A program made the translations under genes and the position numbers. Source: Chlorogloeopsis sp038404745 (GTDB lineage Bacteria; Cyanobacteriota; Cyanobacteriia; Cyanobacteriales; Nostocaceae). Taken from it: a stretch of 64,000 nucleotides of DNA. How positions within the stretch are numbered: the first letter of the stretch is position 1; the number at the start of each line of letters is the position of its first letter. The stretch lies in contig NZ_JAYKTT020000087.1 of the NCBI RefSeq assembly GCF_038404745.2, positions 27,670-91,669 on the forward strand, given 5' to 3'. Below the pieces are notes generated by a model. It was not told where the DNA came from. It saw only the letters and a program-made list of their open reading frames with translations, and did not search any database. Of the stretch, positions 53,236 to 62,099 are shown one piece after another.

Positions 53236-53478
53236 ATGTCTCCAAGTCGAAGTAGTCGTTACTGCAAGTTAGGGCTAGCAAGCGCTTTAGCAATTATTGG
53301 CACACTTGCTTTTGCTAAAACTAACTTAATTGCCATAGCAAGGAGCAATGGTACTCTAGAAACTACAAATAAGGAATTTTCGCCAGCATATTCAGGTCAA
53401 GAATTGAAGATAGCAGCTTGCAGATGGGTTTATCCCTGTCCAGCACGTGGTTATCTTTACGGCTGCTGGATATGCTAA
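53236..53478 (+). CDS. Exported small protein with the same Cys-rich tail
   Basis: The 80-residue protein starts MSPSRSSRYCKLGLASALAI and has a hydrophobic stretch to about residue 28, with a likely signal peptidase site after AFA (residues 25-27). This predicts a mature exported peptide of about 53 residues. It ends CRWVYPCPARGYLYGCWIC with cysteines 62, 68, 77 and 80, matching the tail at 52740-52784 (CPA-x-GY-x-x-GC, same Cys-x8-Cys spacing). The even number of cysteines suggests disulphides or metal binding outside the cytoplasm. It is followed 140 bp later by the exoprotein gene at 53618. Confidence 0.8.
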   Translation: MSPSRSSRYCKLGLASALAIIGTLAFAKTNLIAIARSNGTLETTNKEFSPAYSGQELKIAACRWVYPCPARGYLYGCWIC

Positions 53479-53617
53479 GTCAGATAAACATAGTTAAATT
53501 TTTTCACTAGCAAAGAGCGCAATCTAGATACAGACCTCATGTAGTCTACTTAATATAGGTGCAGCATCACTGTTGTTAACCAACAGTTAATGAATTTAGA
53601 GGGGTGCAATATCCAGT

Positions 53618-56074
53618 ATGAGTAGTACTCTGTGGGGTAAGTTTCAAGTTTTTGGAGTAGCAATAGGTAGTGCAATAGTATTCTCTGCAAACTGTGCTAT
53701 TGCTCAAATCACTCAAGACGCTACTTTACCAAATAATTCCCGTGTTGTAACACAAGACAATATCAGAATTATTGAAGGTGGAACTCAAGCAGGAAGCAAT
53801 CTGTTTCACAGTTTTGAGCAATTTTCTGTACCTACTGGGAGTACGGCTTATTTTAATAATGCTCTGGATATTCAAAATATTATTAGTCGGGTAACGGGTA
53901 AGTCTGTTTCTAATATTGATGGCACACTCAAAGCAAACGGTACAGCTAACCTGTTTCTAATAAATCCTAATGGTATTATTTTTGGCCCCAATGCTTCTTT
54001 AAATATAGGCGGTTCATTTCTAGCAAGTACGGCGAGTAGTATGAACTTTGCCGACGATACTAAGTTTAGCGCTATAGAACCTCAAACTACGCCTCTACTG
54101 ACACTCAGTGTTCCCATTGGTTTACAATTTGGAGCAACTGCGGCTCCTATTCGTAATCAATCCCAAGTGACTGATAATTTTGGCACTCCTGTTGGGCTAC
54201 AAGTGCCGTTCAGCAAAACCTTGGCACTTGTGGGTGGAGATGTAACTTTAGAGGGTGGAAATTTAACAGCACAAGAGGGAAGAATAGAGCTAGGAAGTGT
54301 TGCTGGCAATAATTTTGTCAGTATGATTCCAACAAACCAAGGTTGGGCTTTGGGATATGAAGGTGTGCAAAATTTTCAGAACATTCAGTTAATAGCGCGA
54401 TTTTTTAATGGTTCTGAGATTCCTTCTTATGTAAATACTAGTGGCGAGGGTGGAGGCAATATCCAGGTGCAGGGTAAGCGTCTAATAGTCACTGATAGTT
54501 CATCGATTTTTAATAACACTTTAGGCTCGCTGTCAGGAGGAAACTTGACAGTAAATACCATAGAGTCTGTAGAATTAATTGGTTTCGGCACACCCTTGAT
54601 GAGTGTTAGTTTCGGTGCTGGTAACGCAGGAAACTTAACAATTAACACTGGGAAGTTGGTTGTTAGAGATGGAGCACAAATATCAGTTAATAGTACAGGT
54701 ACAGGTTCAGGTGGACGATTGACTGTCAATGCCTCAGACTCTGTGGAACTGATTGGTGGCTATGTGCTTTCATTACCCTCACTAAATCGTAATTTTTTTC
54801 TTGCCAGTGGATTATTTAGTTCAACTTCCGCAACTGGAGATGCTGGTAGCATTAAAATCAACACTCAAAAGTTGTATATTCAAGGCGGGGCAACAGTAAC
54901 AACACAAGCAAATGGACTGCTCCTACCCTTTTCTAATCAATTTATTCCAGCTACAGGGAAAGGAGGGAATTTAACTGTGAACGCCTCCAAATCTGTAGAA
55001 ATAACTGGAACTTCACCAACTGGCTCTCCTAGCAGCTTGTTTGCTTCAACTCAAGGTTCTGGTGCTGCTGGTAATGTGACACTCAAAACAGAGCAATTGA
55101 TTGTCCGCGATGGGGCAACAATAATTGTAGGTAGTGGAGTGCCTGAGGAATATATCTATCTGGCAGATCCAAATAAGCTAGGGGAAGCGGGCGAACTAAA
55201 TATAACCGCTCGCTCCATTCTTTTAGATAACCAAGGCAAACTCACATCTGAAACGGATCTGGGAAATGGTGGAAATATCAAGCTTCAAGTACAGGACTTA
55301 TTATTGATGCGCCGCAACAGTCAAATATCTACTAATGCAGGTAAGGCAGAGGCTGCCGGAGATGGAGGTAATATCATTATTAATGCTCCTAATGGCTTTA
55401 TTGTTGCGACACCTAACGAAAACAGCGACATTACTGCTAATGCTTTCACAGATGCTGGTGGCAGAGTCCAAATTCAGTCCTCTGGTATTTTTAATATGGA
55501 ACAGCGTAGCCGCGAAGACTTAGTAAGGCTTCTCGGAACTAATGATCCAAGGCAACTAGATCCACAAAAGCTAGTAACTAACGACATCACAGCAATCTCT
55601 CAAACTAATCCAAATCTTAGCGGTCAGGTAAATATCAACACATTAGATATTGATCCTAGTCGAGGATTAGTACAACTACCTATGAATGTGGTAGATGCTT
55701 CACAGTTGATTGCTACTGGCTGCAATCCTGGTAGACAACAAAGCAGAAGTTCTTTTATTGCTACGGGGCGTGGAGGTATAACTCCCAGCCCAACAGAGCT
55801 ATTAATTGGCGATGCAATATTAGCCGATTGGATAAACTTAGAGGACGAAAAACCTGTTGGAGGTGTGCAAAGCATTGATTTGGAGGAGCCAAGCAACATA
55901 GGCTTCTTGTCAAAGGTTGATCATATCAGTCCTCCTGATCCAATTGTCGAAGCTCAAGGTTGGGTTGTGAATGCCAAGGGTGAAATAGCTCTGGTTGCTG
56001 ATACATCAACTGTGACACCTCATACTCCTTTGCTTACTCCCGTATCTTGTAATGTTTCTTCGCAAGGTACGTAG
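53618..56074 (+). CDS. Two-partner-secretion exoprotein (TpsA, filamentous haemagglutinin-type)
   Basis: The 818-residue protein has a signal peptide (to about residue 29, AIAQ) and a TPS domain (residues about 30-150, with FHSFEQFSVPTGSTAYFNNA and LFLINPNGIIFGPNASLNIG). A long repetitive beta-helix follows, with recurring GGNLTVNASxSVEL/I units. The C-terminal module (LIATGCNPGRQQSRSSFIAT, then GRGGITPSPTELL) is typical of cyanobacterial TpsA proteins. It should be exported by a TpsB outer-membrane partner, which is not in this window. The likely role is adhesion or surface structure. A hairpin follows at 56095. Confidence 0.92.
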   Translation: MSSTLWGKFQVFGVAIGSAIVFSANCAIAQITQDATLPNNSRVVTQDNIRIIEGGTQAGSNLFHSFEQFSVPTGSTAYFNNALDIQNIISRVTGKSVSNIDGTLKANGTANLFLINPNGIIFGPNASLNIGGSFLASTASSMNFADDTKFSAIEPQTTPLLTLSVPIGLQFGATAAPIRNQSQVTDNFGTPVGLQVPFSKTLALVGGDVTLEGGNLTAQEGRIELGSVAGNNFVSMIPTNQGWALGYEGVQNFQNIQLIARFFNGSEIPSYVNTSGEGGGNIQVQGKRLIVTDSSSIFNNTLGSLSGGNLTVNTIESVELIGFGTPLMSVSFGAGNAGNLTINTGKLVVRDGAQISVNSTGTGSGGRLTVNASDSVELIGGYVLSLPSLNRNFFLASGLFSSTSATGDAGSIKINTQKLYIQGGATVTTQANGLLLPFSNQFIPATGKGGNLTVNASKSVEITGTSPTGSPSSLFASTQGSGAAGNVTLKTEQLIVRDGATIIVGSGVPEEYIYLADPNKLGEAGELNITARSILLDNQGKLTSETDLGNGGNIKLQVQDLLLMRRNSQISTNAGKAEAAGDGGNIIINAPNGFIVATPNENSDITANAFTDAGGRVQIQSSGIFNMEQRSREDLVRLLGTNDPRQLDPQKLVTNDITAISQTNPNLSGQVNINTLDIDPSRGLVQLPMNVVDASQLIATGCNPGRQQSRSSFIATGRGGITPSPTELLIGDAILADWINLEDEKPVGGVQSIDLEEPSNIGFLSKVDHISPPDPIVEAQGWVVNAKGEIALVADTSTVTPHTPLLTPVSCNVSSQGT

Positions 56075-56094
56075 TAATAGAAATAAACAGCAAA

Positions 56095-56112
56095 GGCGCA
56101 AATTTTTGCGCC
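56095..56112. terminator. Bidirectional hairpin between convergent genes
   Basis: GGCGCAAA and TTTGCGCC form an 8 bp stem with a two-base loop between the stop codons of the exoprotein gene and the DUF423 gene. No clear T-tract follows, so termination is only probable. Confidence 0.55.
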
Positions 56113-56138
56113 CCTAGTCATATTCGTGTTTATGCTTA

Positions 56139-56519
56139 TTAATACTTCAAACTCCAAGCGGCAAAAGCTAAAGCACACCAACCAGCAAGAAAAGCTGCTC
56201 CTCCTATTGGTGTAATAGCTCCTAAATACTTAACATCAGTTAAGCTTAGGGCATACAAACTTCCAGAGAAAATAGCAATACCAATAATAAATAGCCATCC
56301 ACTAGCTACCAAGCTCGGTGGGGGAGAATCAATGCGACTTAGTAGCAGTGCCACTACCAGTAGTGCGAGAGCATGATACATTTGGTAACGAGCGCCTGTT
56401 TCAAAAATTAAGAGCGATCGCTCGCTAATTCTTTCTCGCAAAGCATGAGAGGCAAAAGCGCCCGCAGCAACAGATAAGCCCCCTAAAATTGCCGCTAAAC
56501 TCAAAAAAATTTGCGTCAT
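56139..56519 (-). CDS. DUF423 family membrane protein
   Basis: The 126-residue protein has four membrane helices and the DUF423 pattern: LAAILGGLSVAAGAFASHAL, ETGARYQMYHALALLVVALL, WLFIIGIAIFSGSLYALSLT and AITPIGGAAFLAGWCALAFA. The family (E. coli YgdD) has no known function. The length is normal. It is 33 bp downstream of the next gene on the same strand and could share its transcript. Confidence 0.9.
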   Translation of the reverse strand: MTQIFLSLAAILGGLSVAAGAFASHALRERISERSLLIFETGARYQMYHALALLVVALLLSRIDSPPPSLVASGWLFIIGIAIFSGSLYALSLTDVKYLGAITPIGGAAFLAGWCALAFAAWSLKY

Positions 56520-56552
56520 GTAGCTACACTAACTATTTCTCCAAATCGACAC

Positions 56553-57032
56553 TTAAACGTCAAAATGATAGGAAATTCCTCCTTCTTCACTTATTTTAAA
56601 ATTAGCATTGAATAGTTTTGCTTGCTCGTCTAAATACTGTTTGGCAATTGGTGCTGGTAGTTGGGATTGCATCGCAAAGCCTAAAAGAGTTACGCACCCG
56701 TCATTTTCTTGAACCGTGCGATAAAAAAGAGATTGTAAATGTTCGTTCACTTTCTGATTAATCGCTTTTTTATCTTGTTGACCTTGACGGTATAATCCTA
56801 ATGCTAGCCATCCACCTAGTATAAAGCTTGGAATACCAAATATTAAGCCTCCTACAGCAGTATTATCATTTTTATAACTATCCTCTGTTGGGAGCAATTC
56901 ACATTCGCCTTGAATGCAAAAATTTGCTTTCTGAATAGAAATTTTTTGCAATATTGCTGATGTAGATAAGCTTAAAAACATGAATCCAAGTGTCAACAAC
57001 CAGCCCGCAGCTAATTTTTCACTAGTCTTCAT
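56553..57032 (-). CDS. Hypothetical membrane protein
   Basis: The 159-residue protein is not recognised. It has two membrane helices (residues about 10-30 and 62-82) with a short outside loop holding two cysteines (FCIQGECELLP). A soluble C-terminal part follows (CVTLLGFAMQSQLPAPIAKQ, YLDEQAKLFNANFKIS), resembling a small winged or helical domain. The ATG at 57032 has GAGG upstream. It may form a two-gene unit with the DUF423 gene. Confidence 0.65.
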   Translation of the reverse strand: MKTSEKLAAGWLLTLGFMFLSLSTSAILQKISIQKANFCIQGECELLPTEDSYKNDNTAVGGLIFGIPSFILGGWLALGLYRQGQQDKKAINQKVNEHLQSLFYRTVQENDGCVTLLGFAMQSQLPAPIAKQYLDEQAKLFNANFKISEEGGISYHFDV

Positions 57033-57972
57033 AATTCCTCTTCAGATTATTGCTTTGCTAGCGATTCTAACTTCACTTGCATGAAGTTTCCAGTAACGAG
57101 AAAAAGACGTAACTAAAATTGTGCTCTTTAAGTTATTAGAGATTTCTTCGGTTGTAAGTATAAGGCAGAGGGCGGATGGCAGTAGACGCGTAGACGCAAA
57201 GCGGATAGAAGTAGGTACGGTGTATCCGTTGGTAGGCAGAGGGTAGAAGGTAAAATACTACTTCCGCTCTAATGTCTATAATCGACATTTGAAATTCAAT
57301 TATTTCCACCTACTTAACAACTAATGTTGTGTTGTGGAAATCCGGTAGGTGTTTTCCCACAAGGTGGTGACAGCCCTCCCATCTCTATAAGTAACAAAAA
57401 TTCAATTTTTCAAATCAAGTTTAATTAAACACACCCTAGAGGAAATAAAAGTAGTAATCAATGCCTTTGGAATTAATGCTATGTAATACCAATCCTCTAA
57501 AATCCGGCAACACATTCAAAGCTTGAAACCTACACCAGATCTGACTTTCTTAATTACGTAGACGCGCTTTGCGTGGCTTCCCATAGGATCAGGGCGAATT
57601 ACGAATTACGAATTGGTATAACATTAAACCCTTGTGTCTTGACATTTTCAGACCACTATATTTTTCACCAGTAATGTTTGCTTTCTTGGCGAAACACAAT
57701 ACGAAAATTTTACCGCTATTTTCTCTAATGGAACATAAAAACTTATATCTAAGGCGATCGCTTAACCTTTCTTGAATTTTCAGAGTTCAGTAGGGTGTGT
57801 TACAGCTATGCAGAGATTGAAGAGATGAAGAGAGTCAGAACTAGCCGTAACGCACCACAATTATACAATGCGTTACGCACTGCTTAAATGCACCCCGTAA
57901 TTTAAGCTACATTTAGCCAAAATAGTTGTTTTTTATGTATACTTAGTTACTTTTCCGGGCGCAATTTTATTT
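57033..57972. repeat. Long intergenic region with mixed repeats
   Basis: 940 bp without a gene. It holds GGCAGTAGACGCGTAGACGC-like units (57178-57245), an element with GACGCGCTTTGCGTGGCTTC (57560-57585) and ACGAATTACGAATT repeats (57596-57612). One HIP1 octamer lies near 57756. The region near 57900 is AT-rich and borders the chlM stop. Confidence 0.5.
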
Positions 57973-58659
57973 TTATTTACGAGTAGCTTCCAATAAACTA
58001 GAGAAGTAAAAACGAGTGCGTGTCATTGCTTGTCTTTGTGTTGAAAAACCATTCTTTTCAAGGATTTTAACTACATCAGTCTCGCGGTGCAAATAGGCGC
58101 GAGTCGCTTTACTTGCTCCCGGAAAAAAGCTACCTATTTTCTTCAATATACTCAAACCAAATGTTTTGGGAGCAAAACTGAGAATTACTCGTGACTGTGC
58201 CAAAGAACAAAGATGAGAAATCATCTCATCTGCCTTATCTTGTGGATAGTGGATCAGAACATCTAGGCAAATAACTGTGTGATAGCTACCACTTAATGTT
58301 TCTAAATCTTGTACGGCTAATGTGAGATTGCCCGGATTCTCCAAAGTTTGAGAAGCTCTTTGTTTGGCTTCCTCCACCATCTTGTCAGAAATATCGCTGG
58401 CATAAACCTTTGCTCCTCCTGCCGTTAGAGGAATACTCAGACTACCCACGCCACAACCAGCATCACATATTGATAATTCAGCTAAATTGTTATCTGCTGT
58501 CAACCAGCTTAGTACTGTATCCACAGTTTGTTGATGCCCATTGCGGATATCTAGCTGGACTTTGTTGACTTCACCATTACCATAAATGCGTCTCCAGCGG
58601 TCAAAACCTGTGGAATTGAAATATTCTTTAACAATGGTTTTATCGTCGGCTGCGTTCAT
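57973..58659 (-). CDS. chlM: Mg-protoporphyrin IX methyltransferase ChlM
   Basis: ChlM methylates the C13 propionate of Mg-protoporphyrin IX with S-adenosylmethionine, an early chlorophyll step. The 228-residue protein has YFNSTGFDRWRRIYG, the SAM-binding ICDAGCGVGSLSIPLTAGGA, KVYASDISDKMVEEAKQRA and the LDVLIHYPQDKADEMISHLC segment. ATG 58659 is chosen, giving MNAADDKTIVKEYFN; a nine-residue longer frame from 58686 is possible. It stands alone at the end of a long repeat region. Confidence 0.94.
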   Translation of the reverse strand: MNAADDKTIVKEYFNSTGFDRWRRIYGNGEVNKVQLDIRNGHQQTVDTVLSWLTADNNLAELSICDAGCGVGSLSIPLTAGGAKVYASDISDKMVEEAKQRASQTLENPGNLTLAVQDLETLSGSYHTVICLDVLIHYPQDKADEMISHLCSLAQSRVILSFAPKTFGLSILKKIGSFFPGASKATRAYLHRETDVVKILEKNGFSTQRQAMTRTRFYFSSLLEATRK

Positions 58660-58797
58660 GAAACTGAAATATTTAAATGTTCCCAAAGCTTAAAATTACC
58701 ACGTCTGACTGACAACAGGGGATAGGGGGGAGTAGAGGAGTGGGAGAGAAGGACAGATAATCCTTATTCCTATTCCCCGTTCCCTGTTCCCTAGTTA

Positions 58798-60105
58798 TTA
58801 CACCAACCGCTGCCAAGTAAGTTCTCGTGTGTCTTCATCAAAATGCCAGCGCAATAAGTTAGCAACGGAAGCACGTAATATTGATGTCGGTAAACCGATC
58901 ACCTTTCTAGGTGCGTCTGTAGCAAGTGCGATCGCCTCTTTTACGTCACATATTCCCCACTTCACTAAATTCTGTACTCCCACCAATAAAGATAAAGTCG
59001 TCCCCGATAAGGTGCCATCGAGTAATCGTGCAGTACCATTTTTTACTTCAATTTGCCGATTATCCCAAGGGTAAATACCATCAGGTAGCCCTAAAGGTGC
59101 TAAGGCATCGCTGACAAGGAAAAGTTTTCTTTCATAGGCGCTAGACCGTAGCAATATATCTAGCATTGTGGGCGAAATGTGTTCTCCATCGGCAATAAAA
59201 CCACACATTACTTCCGGATGTGTAATTGCTGCCCCTAATAATCCTGGTTCGCGGTGGTGTAATGGAGGCATAGCATTAAACGCATGAGTTACCATTGCTG
59301 CGCCCTCTGCAAAGGCACGTTGCGCTTGGGCAGCTGTTGCTTGGGAATGTCCCAAACTCACAGTGATGCCTAAGGAGCGTAAATAAGGTATGACTTCGCC
59401 TGTTACATCTAATTCTGGTGCTAGAGTTATGACTTTAACAACATGAGCATAATTTCCTAAAACCTTCTTTACTTGCGCAATTGTTAAGGGTAAAAGATAC
59501 TCAGCCGGATGTGCGCCGCGCTTTTGAAAATTTAAAAATGGCCCTTCTAAGTGAACTCCCAGTATTTTGGCGTGTTTGATTGATGAAGTTAAACAAAAGG
59601 ACGCGGGGACACGAAGATACAGGGACACGGAGAGAGGGTCTGATAATTTCTCCGCGTCACCGCGTCTACCAGTCTCTTTCTCATTACAGTTTTCTCTGTT
59701 GTCATCTGCCGCCATAAACTCAGCAATCACAGCAAGCGATCGCTGAATATTTTCGATGGAAGTTGTTACCAAGGTGGGTAAAAAAGCATCTACTCCTAAA
59801 TCCCATAAAAATTTACAAATTTTCGGTACAATATAGGAATTTTCTACGTCTAAGTCGGTAAATGCTAATCCCATCGCACCGTTAATCTGTAAATCGACAC
59901 CACCTAAAGAAATTCTGTCTCCAGCAACATCAATAACTTGCAAATCTGGTGATGTAACTCTTTTAAAAGTTGTATTCATTGGCAAAATATGCTCAATGAT
60001 GCCTTGACGATTAATCAAAAGCATCTGTAATTCCTGGTACCCTGTCAGTTGAGCATTAACAATGTCTATGGGATTAGAAATGATGCTTTGTGTTGCTTCA
60101 GTCAT
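58798..60105 (-). CDS. nagA: N-acetylglucosamine-6-phosphate deacetylase NagA
   Basis: NagA removes acetate from N-acetylglucosamine 6-phosphate in amino-sugar recycling. The 435-residue amidohydrolase has GVDLQINGAMGLAFTD, GVHLEGPFLNFQKRGAHP, the metal histidines in LGHSQATAAQA and THAFNAMPPLHHREPGLLGA, and the catalytic Asp in LVSDALAPLG. About 45 residues (132-176, from DDNRENCNEKETGRRGDAEK to SIK) are extra relative to the usual length of about 390; they are encoded by DNA with GGACGCGGGGACACGAAG-like repeats (59585-59710). The insertion lies just before the ILGVHLEG strand. Confidence 0.92.
   Translation of the reverse strand: MTEATQSIISNPIDIVNAQLTGYQELQMLLINRQGIIEHILPMNTTFKRVTSPDLQVIDVAGDRISLGGVDLQINGAMGLAFTDLDVENSYIVPKICKFLWDLGVDAFLPTLVTTSIENIQRSLAVIAEFMAADDNRENCNEKETGRRGDAEKLSDPLSVSLYLRVPASFCLTSSIKHAKILGVHLEGPFLNFQKRGAHPAEYLLPLTIAQVKKVLGNYAHVVKVITLAPELDVTGEVIPYLRSLGITVSLGHSQATAAQAQRAFAEGAAMVTHAFNAMPPLHHREPGLLGAAITHPEVMCGFIADGEHISPTMLDILLRSSAYERKLFLVSDALAPLGLPDGIYPWDNRQIEVKNGTARLLDGTLSGTTLSLLVGVQNLVKWGICDVKEAIALATDAPRKVIGLPTSILRASVANLLRWHFDEDTRELTWQRLV
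59585..59710 (-). repeat. Dispersed repeat inside nagA
   Basis: The plus strand reads AAAAGGACGCGGGGACACGA and later CTCCGCGTCACCGCGTCTACC, so the unit is partly palindromic around CGCGG/CCGCG. It resembles the intergenic block at 60335-60375. Confidence 0.7.
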
Positions 60106-60401
60106 TGTGCTGACCAGAAAATAGCAAAAACTGACCTGATTTTAGATGCTAATTGGCGACAGTGAACAGATAAAATTAACTTCAATCAATGAGATGATTA
60201 TTTTTAACAAAAAAATAGAACTAGAGGCTAGGAGAATATTTTTAGTTTAGAAAAAGAATCAAGATTTTTGTCATTGGTCATTATTAAAAGGGTTGGGGGA
60301 ATGGGGAAATGTTTATTACTCTCCCTCTCTCCTTGTCTCCTCTTCCCCGCGTCTCCGTGTCCCCTTGTCCCTTATCCCCTATCCCCTGCCCTCTACTCTC
60401 T

Positions 60402-60920
60402 ATGACTCATCCACTTGTCGGCATTATTATGGGTAGCGATTCTGACTTACCCACTATGCGAGCTGCAATCAAAGTTTGTGAAGATTTTGGCATTGCCACT
60501 GAAGTTGCAATAGTTAGTGCTCACCGTACTCCAGAACGTATGGTGGAATATGCCAAGTCTGCCCATCTACGAGGTATAAAAGTCATTATTGCTGGTGCGG
60601 GTGGCGCTGCTCATTTACCTGGCATGGTTGCATCTTTAACACCACTTCCTGTAATTGGTGTTCCTGTACCCAGCCGTCACTTACAAGGAGTTGACTCTTT
60701 GTATTCTATTGTACAAATGCCCGCAGGTATTCCAGTGGCAACGGTAGCGATCGGTAATGCTACCAATGCCGGACTTTTAGCAATACAAATTCTAGGTACT
60801 CAGCAATTGGAGTTATTAGAAAAAGTGCAACAATATCGCCAAAACCTATGTGAGTCAGTTATGGCAAAACAAGGAAAACTTGAACAAATAGGTTATGAGC
60901 AATATTTAAAACAGATGTAA
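60402..60920 (+). CDS. purE: N5-carboxyaminoimidazole ribonucleotide mutase PurE
   Basis: PurE (class I) converts N5-CAIR to CAIR in purine synthesis. The 172-residue protein has GIIMGSDSDLPTMRAA, the catalytic region VSAHRTPERMVEYA, IIAGAGGAAHLPGMVA, LPVIGVPVPSRHLQGVDSLY and VATVAIGNATNAGLLAIQIL. An open frame from 60309 would add 31 residues of Pro/Ser/Leu repeat translation (PLSLSPLPRVSVSPCPLSPI), which is not in the family; ATG 60402 is right. Divergent from nagA across a repeat block. Confidence 0.95.
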   Translation: MTHPLVGIIMGSDSDLPTMRAAIKVCEDFGIATEVAIVSAHRTPERMVEYAKSAHLRGIKVIIAGAGGAAHLPGMVASLTPLPVIGVPVPSRHLQGVDSLYSIVQMPAGIPVATVAIGNATNAGLLAIQILGTQQLELLEKVQQYRQNLCESVMAKQGKLEQIGYEQYLKQM

Positions 60921-62099
60921 ATGCAACACAATTTCATAGAAATTCAAACGCCATACCTATTAATTTTTTTATTAAGTTAGCTACCTCTGTGTCTTGAAAA
61001 TGGGTGTGGAGGTGTAGGGGTGTAGGAGGAGAAAAAACCTCTTTCATCTTTGGCGGGTGAAACTTGTTTTATTGGGACTGTCTTGAAAATGGGTGTAGGG
61101 GTGTAGGGGTGTAGGGGTATAGGAAGAGTTAAATTTTCATCAAGAGCGTTGTGGACTGTTTGCCCGTGGAAGTCTGACTTGAAACTCGACAACAGAAAAC
61201 AAAAAACAGTAAAAATTCTACTTTCATTCTTGGCGATGAAACTCATATCATCAGGACTGACTTTTTGAAAGAGGGGTGTAGGGTGTAGGGGTAAAAACCC
61301 TTTTTCATAATTGGTAATCTACGAAGTTCATAGGAAATGTCTTCTACTTAGTTTTAGTGAAGTAGTGAGCAGTCAAAATACTCTGGATTTTGAATTATTT
61401 GATTATTTACCAGAATTATTGACCTAATTTACTGGAACTTTACTTTATCAGTTCTTTATCATAACTTTATCTGCCGTATCACCAACACCTAGTTAGAAAT
61501 CAAGAATGAAAATATTCTTATACTTAATCGACCACAAGATAAACTATTAAGTATTTTTAATACAAATTGAGGCAATTTTGAACTTTTTATTTAAAATTCT
61601 GAAACCTTTATCAATGAAGTAGTACAGACACTATGTCTCCATTCACATATCACAGCTATGGTCACTTTAATCAAAATCTGTATTTTAAGATACAGAATGA
61701 TAAATAACTAATTCTCAAAAATATTTGAACTTATGAAGCTGTTTTTTATTGTGATTTTTGATTGACAATTGAATTTAAAAGCGGTAACAAACTTAAAGTT
61801 AGTTGAAAAGTATATGAAGAATACTTGACTGTTTAATAAATTACATAATAAAAAATAATAATAATTTCTTAAGGCTAACCATAACCTGAACAGAAGTAGC
61901 ACCAGTATATTGACTAAAAACTTGGTGATTTGATGAGCGGGATTTCAATCAATGGCTGAGTGGAAGTGAGAATCAGTGAATTTTAATCAAAAGCTAGCCT
62001 AGATAACCCCATATATATCAAAAACCACTGGTTTAGCTTCTGGAGATTTCTCTGTCTACTTAATGCACCTTGATTCACTTAAGAGCGGTTTAGAGCACG
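60921..62099. repeat. Long intergenic region with GGGTGTAGGGGTGTAG arrays
   Basis: From 60994 to 61315 there are three degenerate units of about 90-170 bp, each with TTGAAAATGGGTGT, runs of GGGTGTAGG, then AACC-CTTTTTCAT-type sequence and ending near GGACTG. The rest up to 62099 is AT-rich and is the upstream region of the ammonium transporter gene. No NtcA box with the exact GTA-N8-TAC form was found by eye. Confidence 0.65.

Noticed and set aside
60309..60401. 31-residue N-terminal extension of PurE
   Set aside because: A Pro/Ser/Leu translation of CTTGTCCCC-type repeats, absent from the family; ATG 60402 starts the conserved protein.
61316..62099. NtcA box upstream of the ammonium transporter
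   Set aside because: Only near matches were found (for example GTA-N9-TAC near 61810); none had the exact GTA-N8-TAC spacing.
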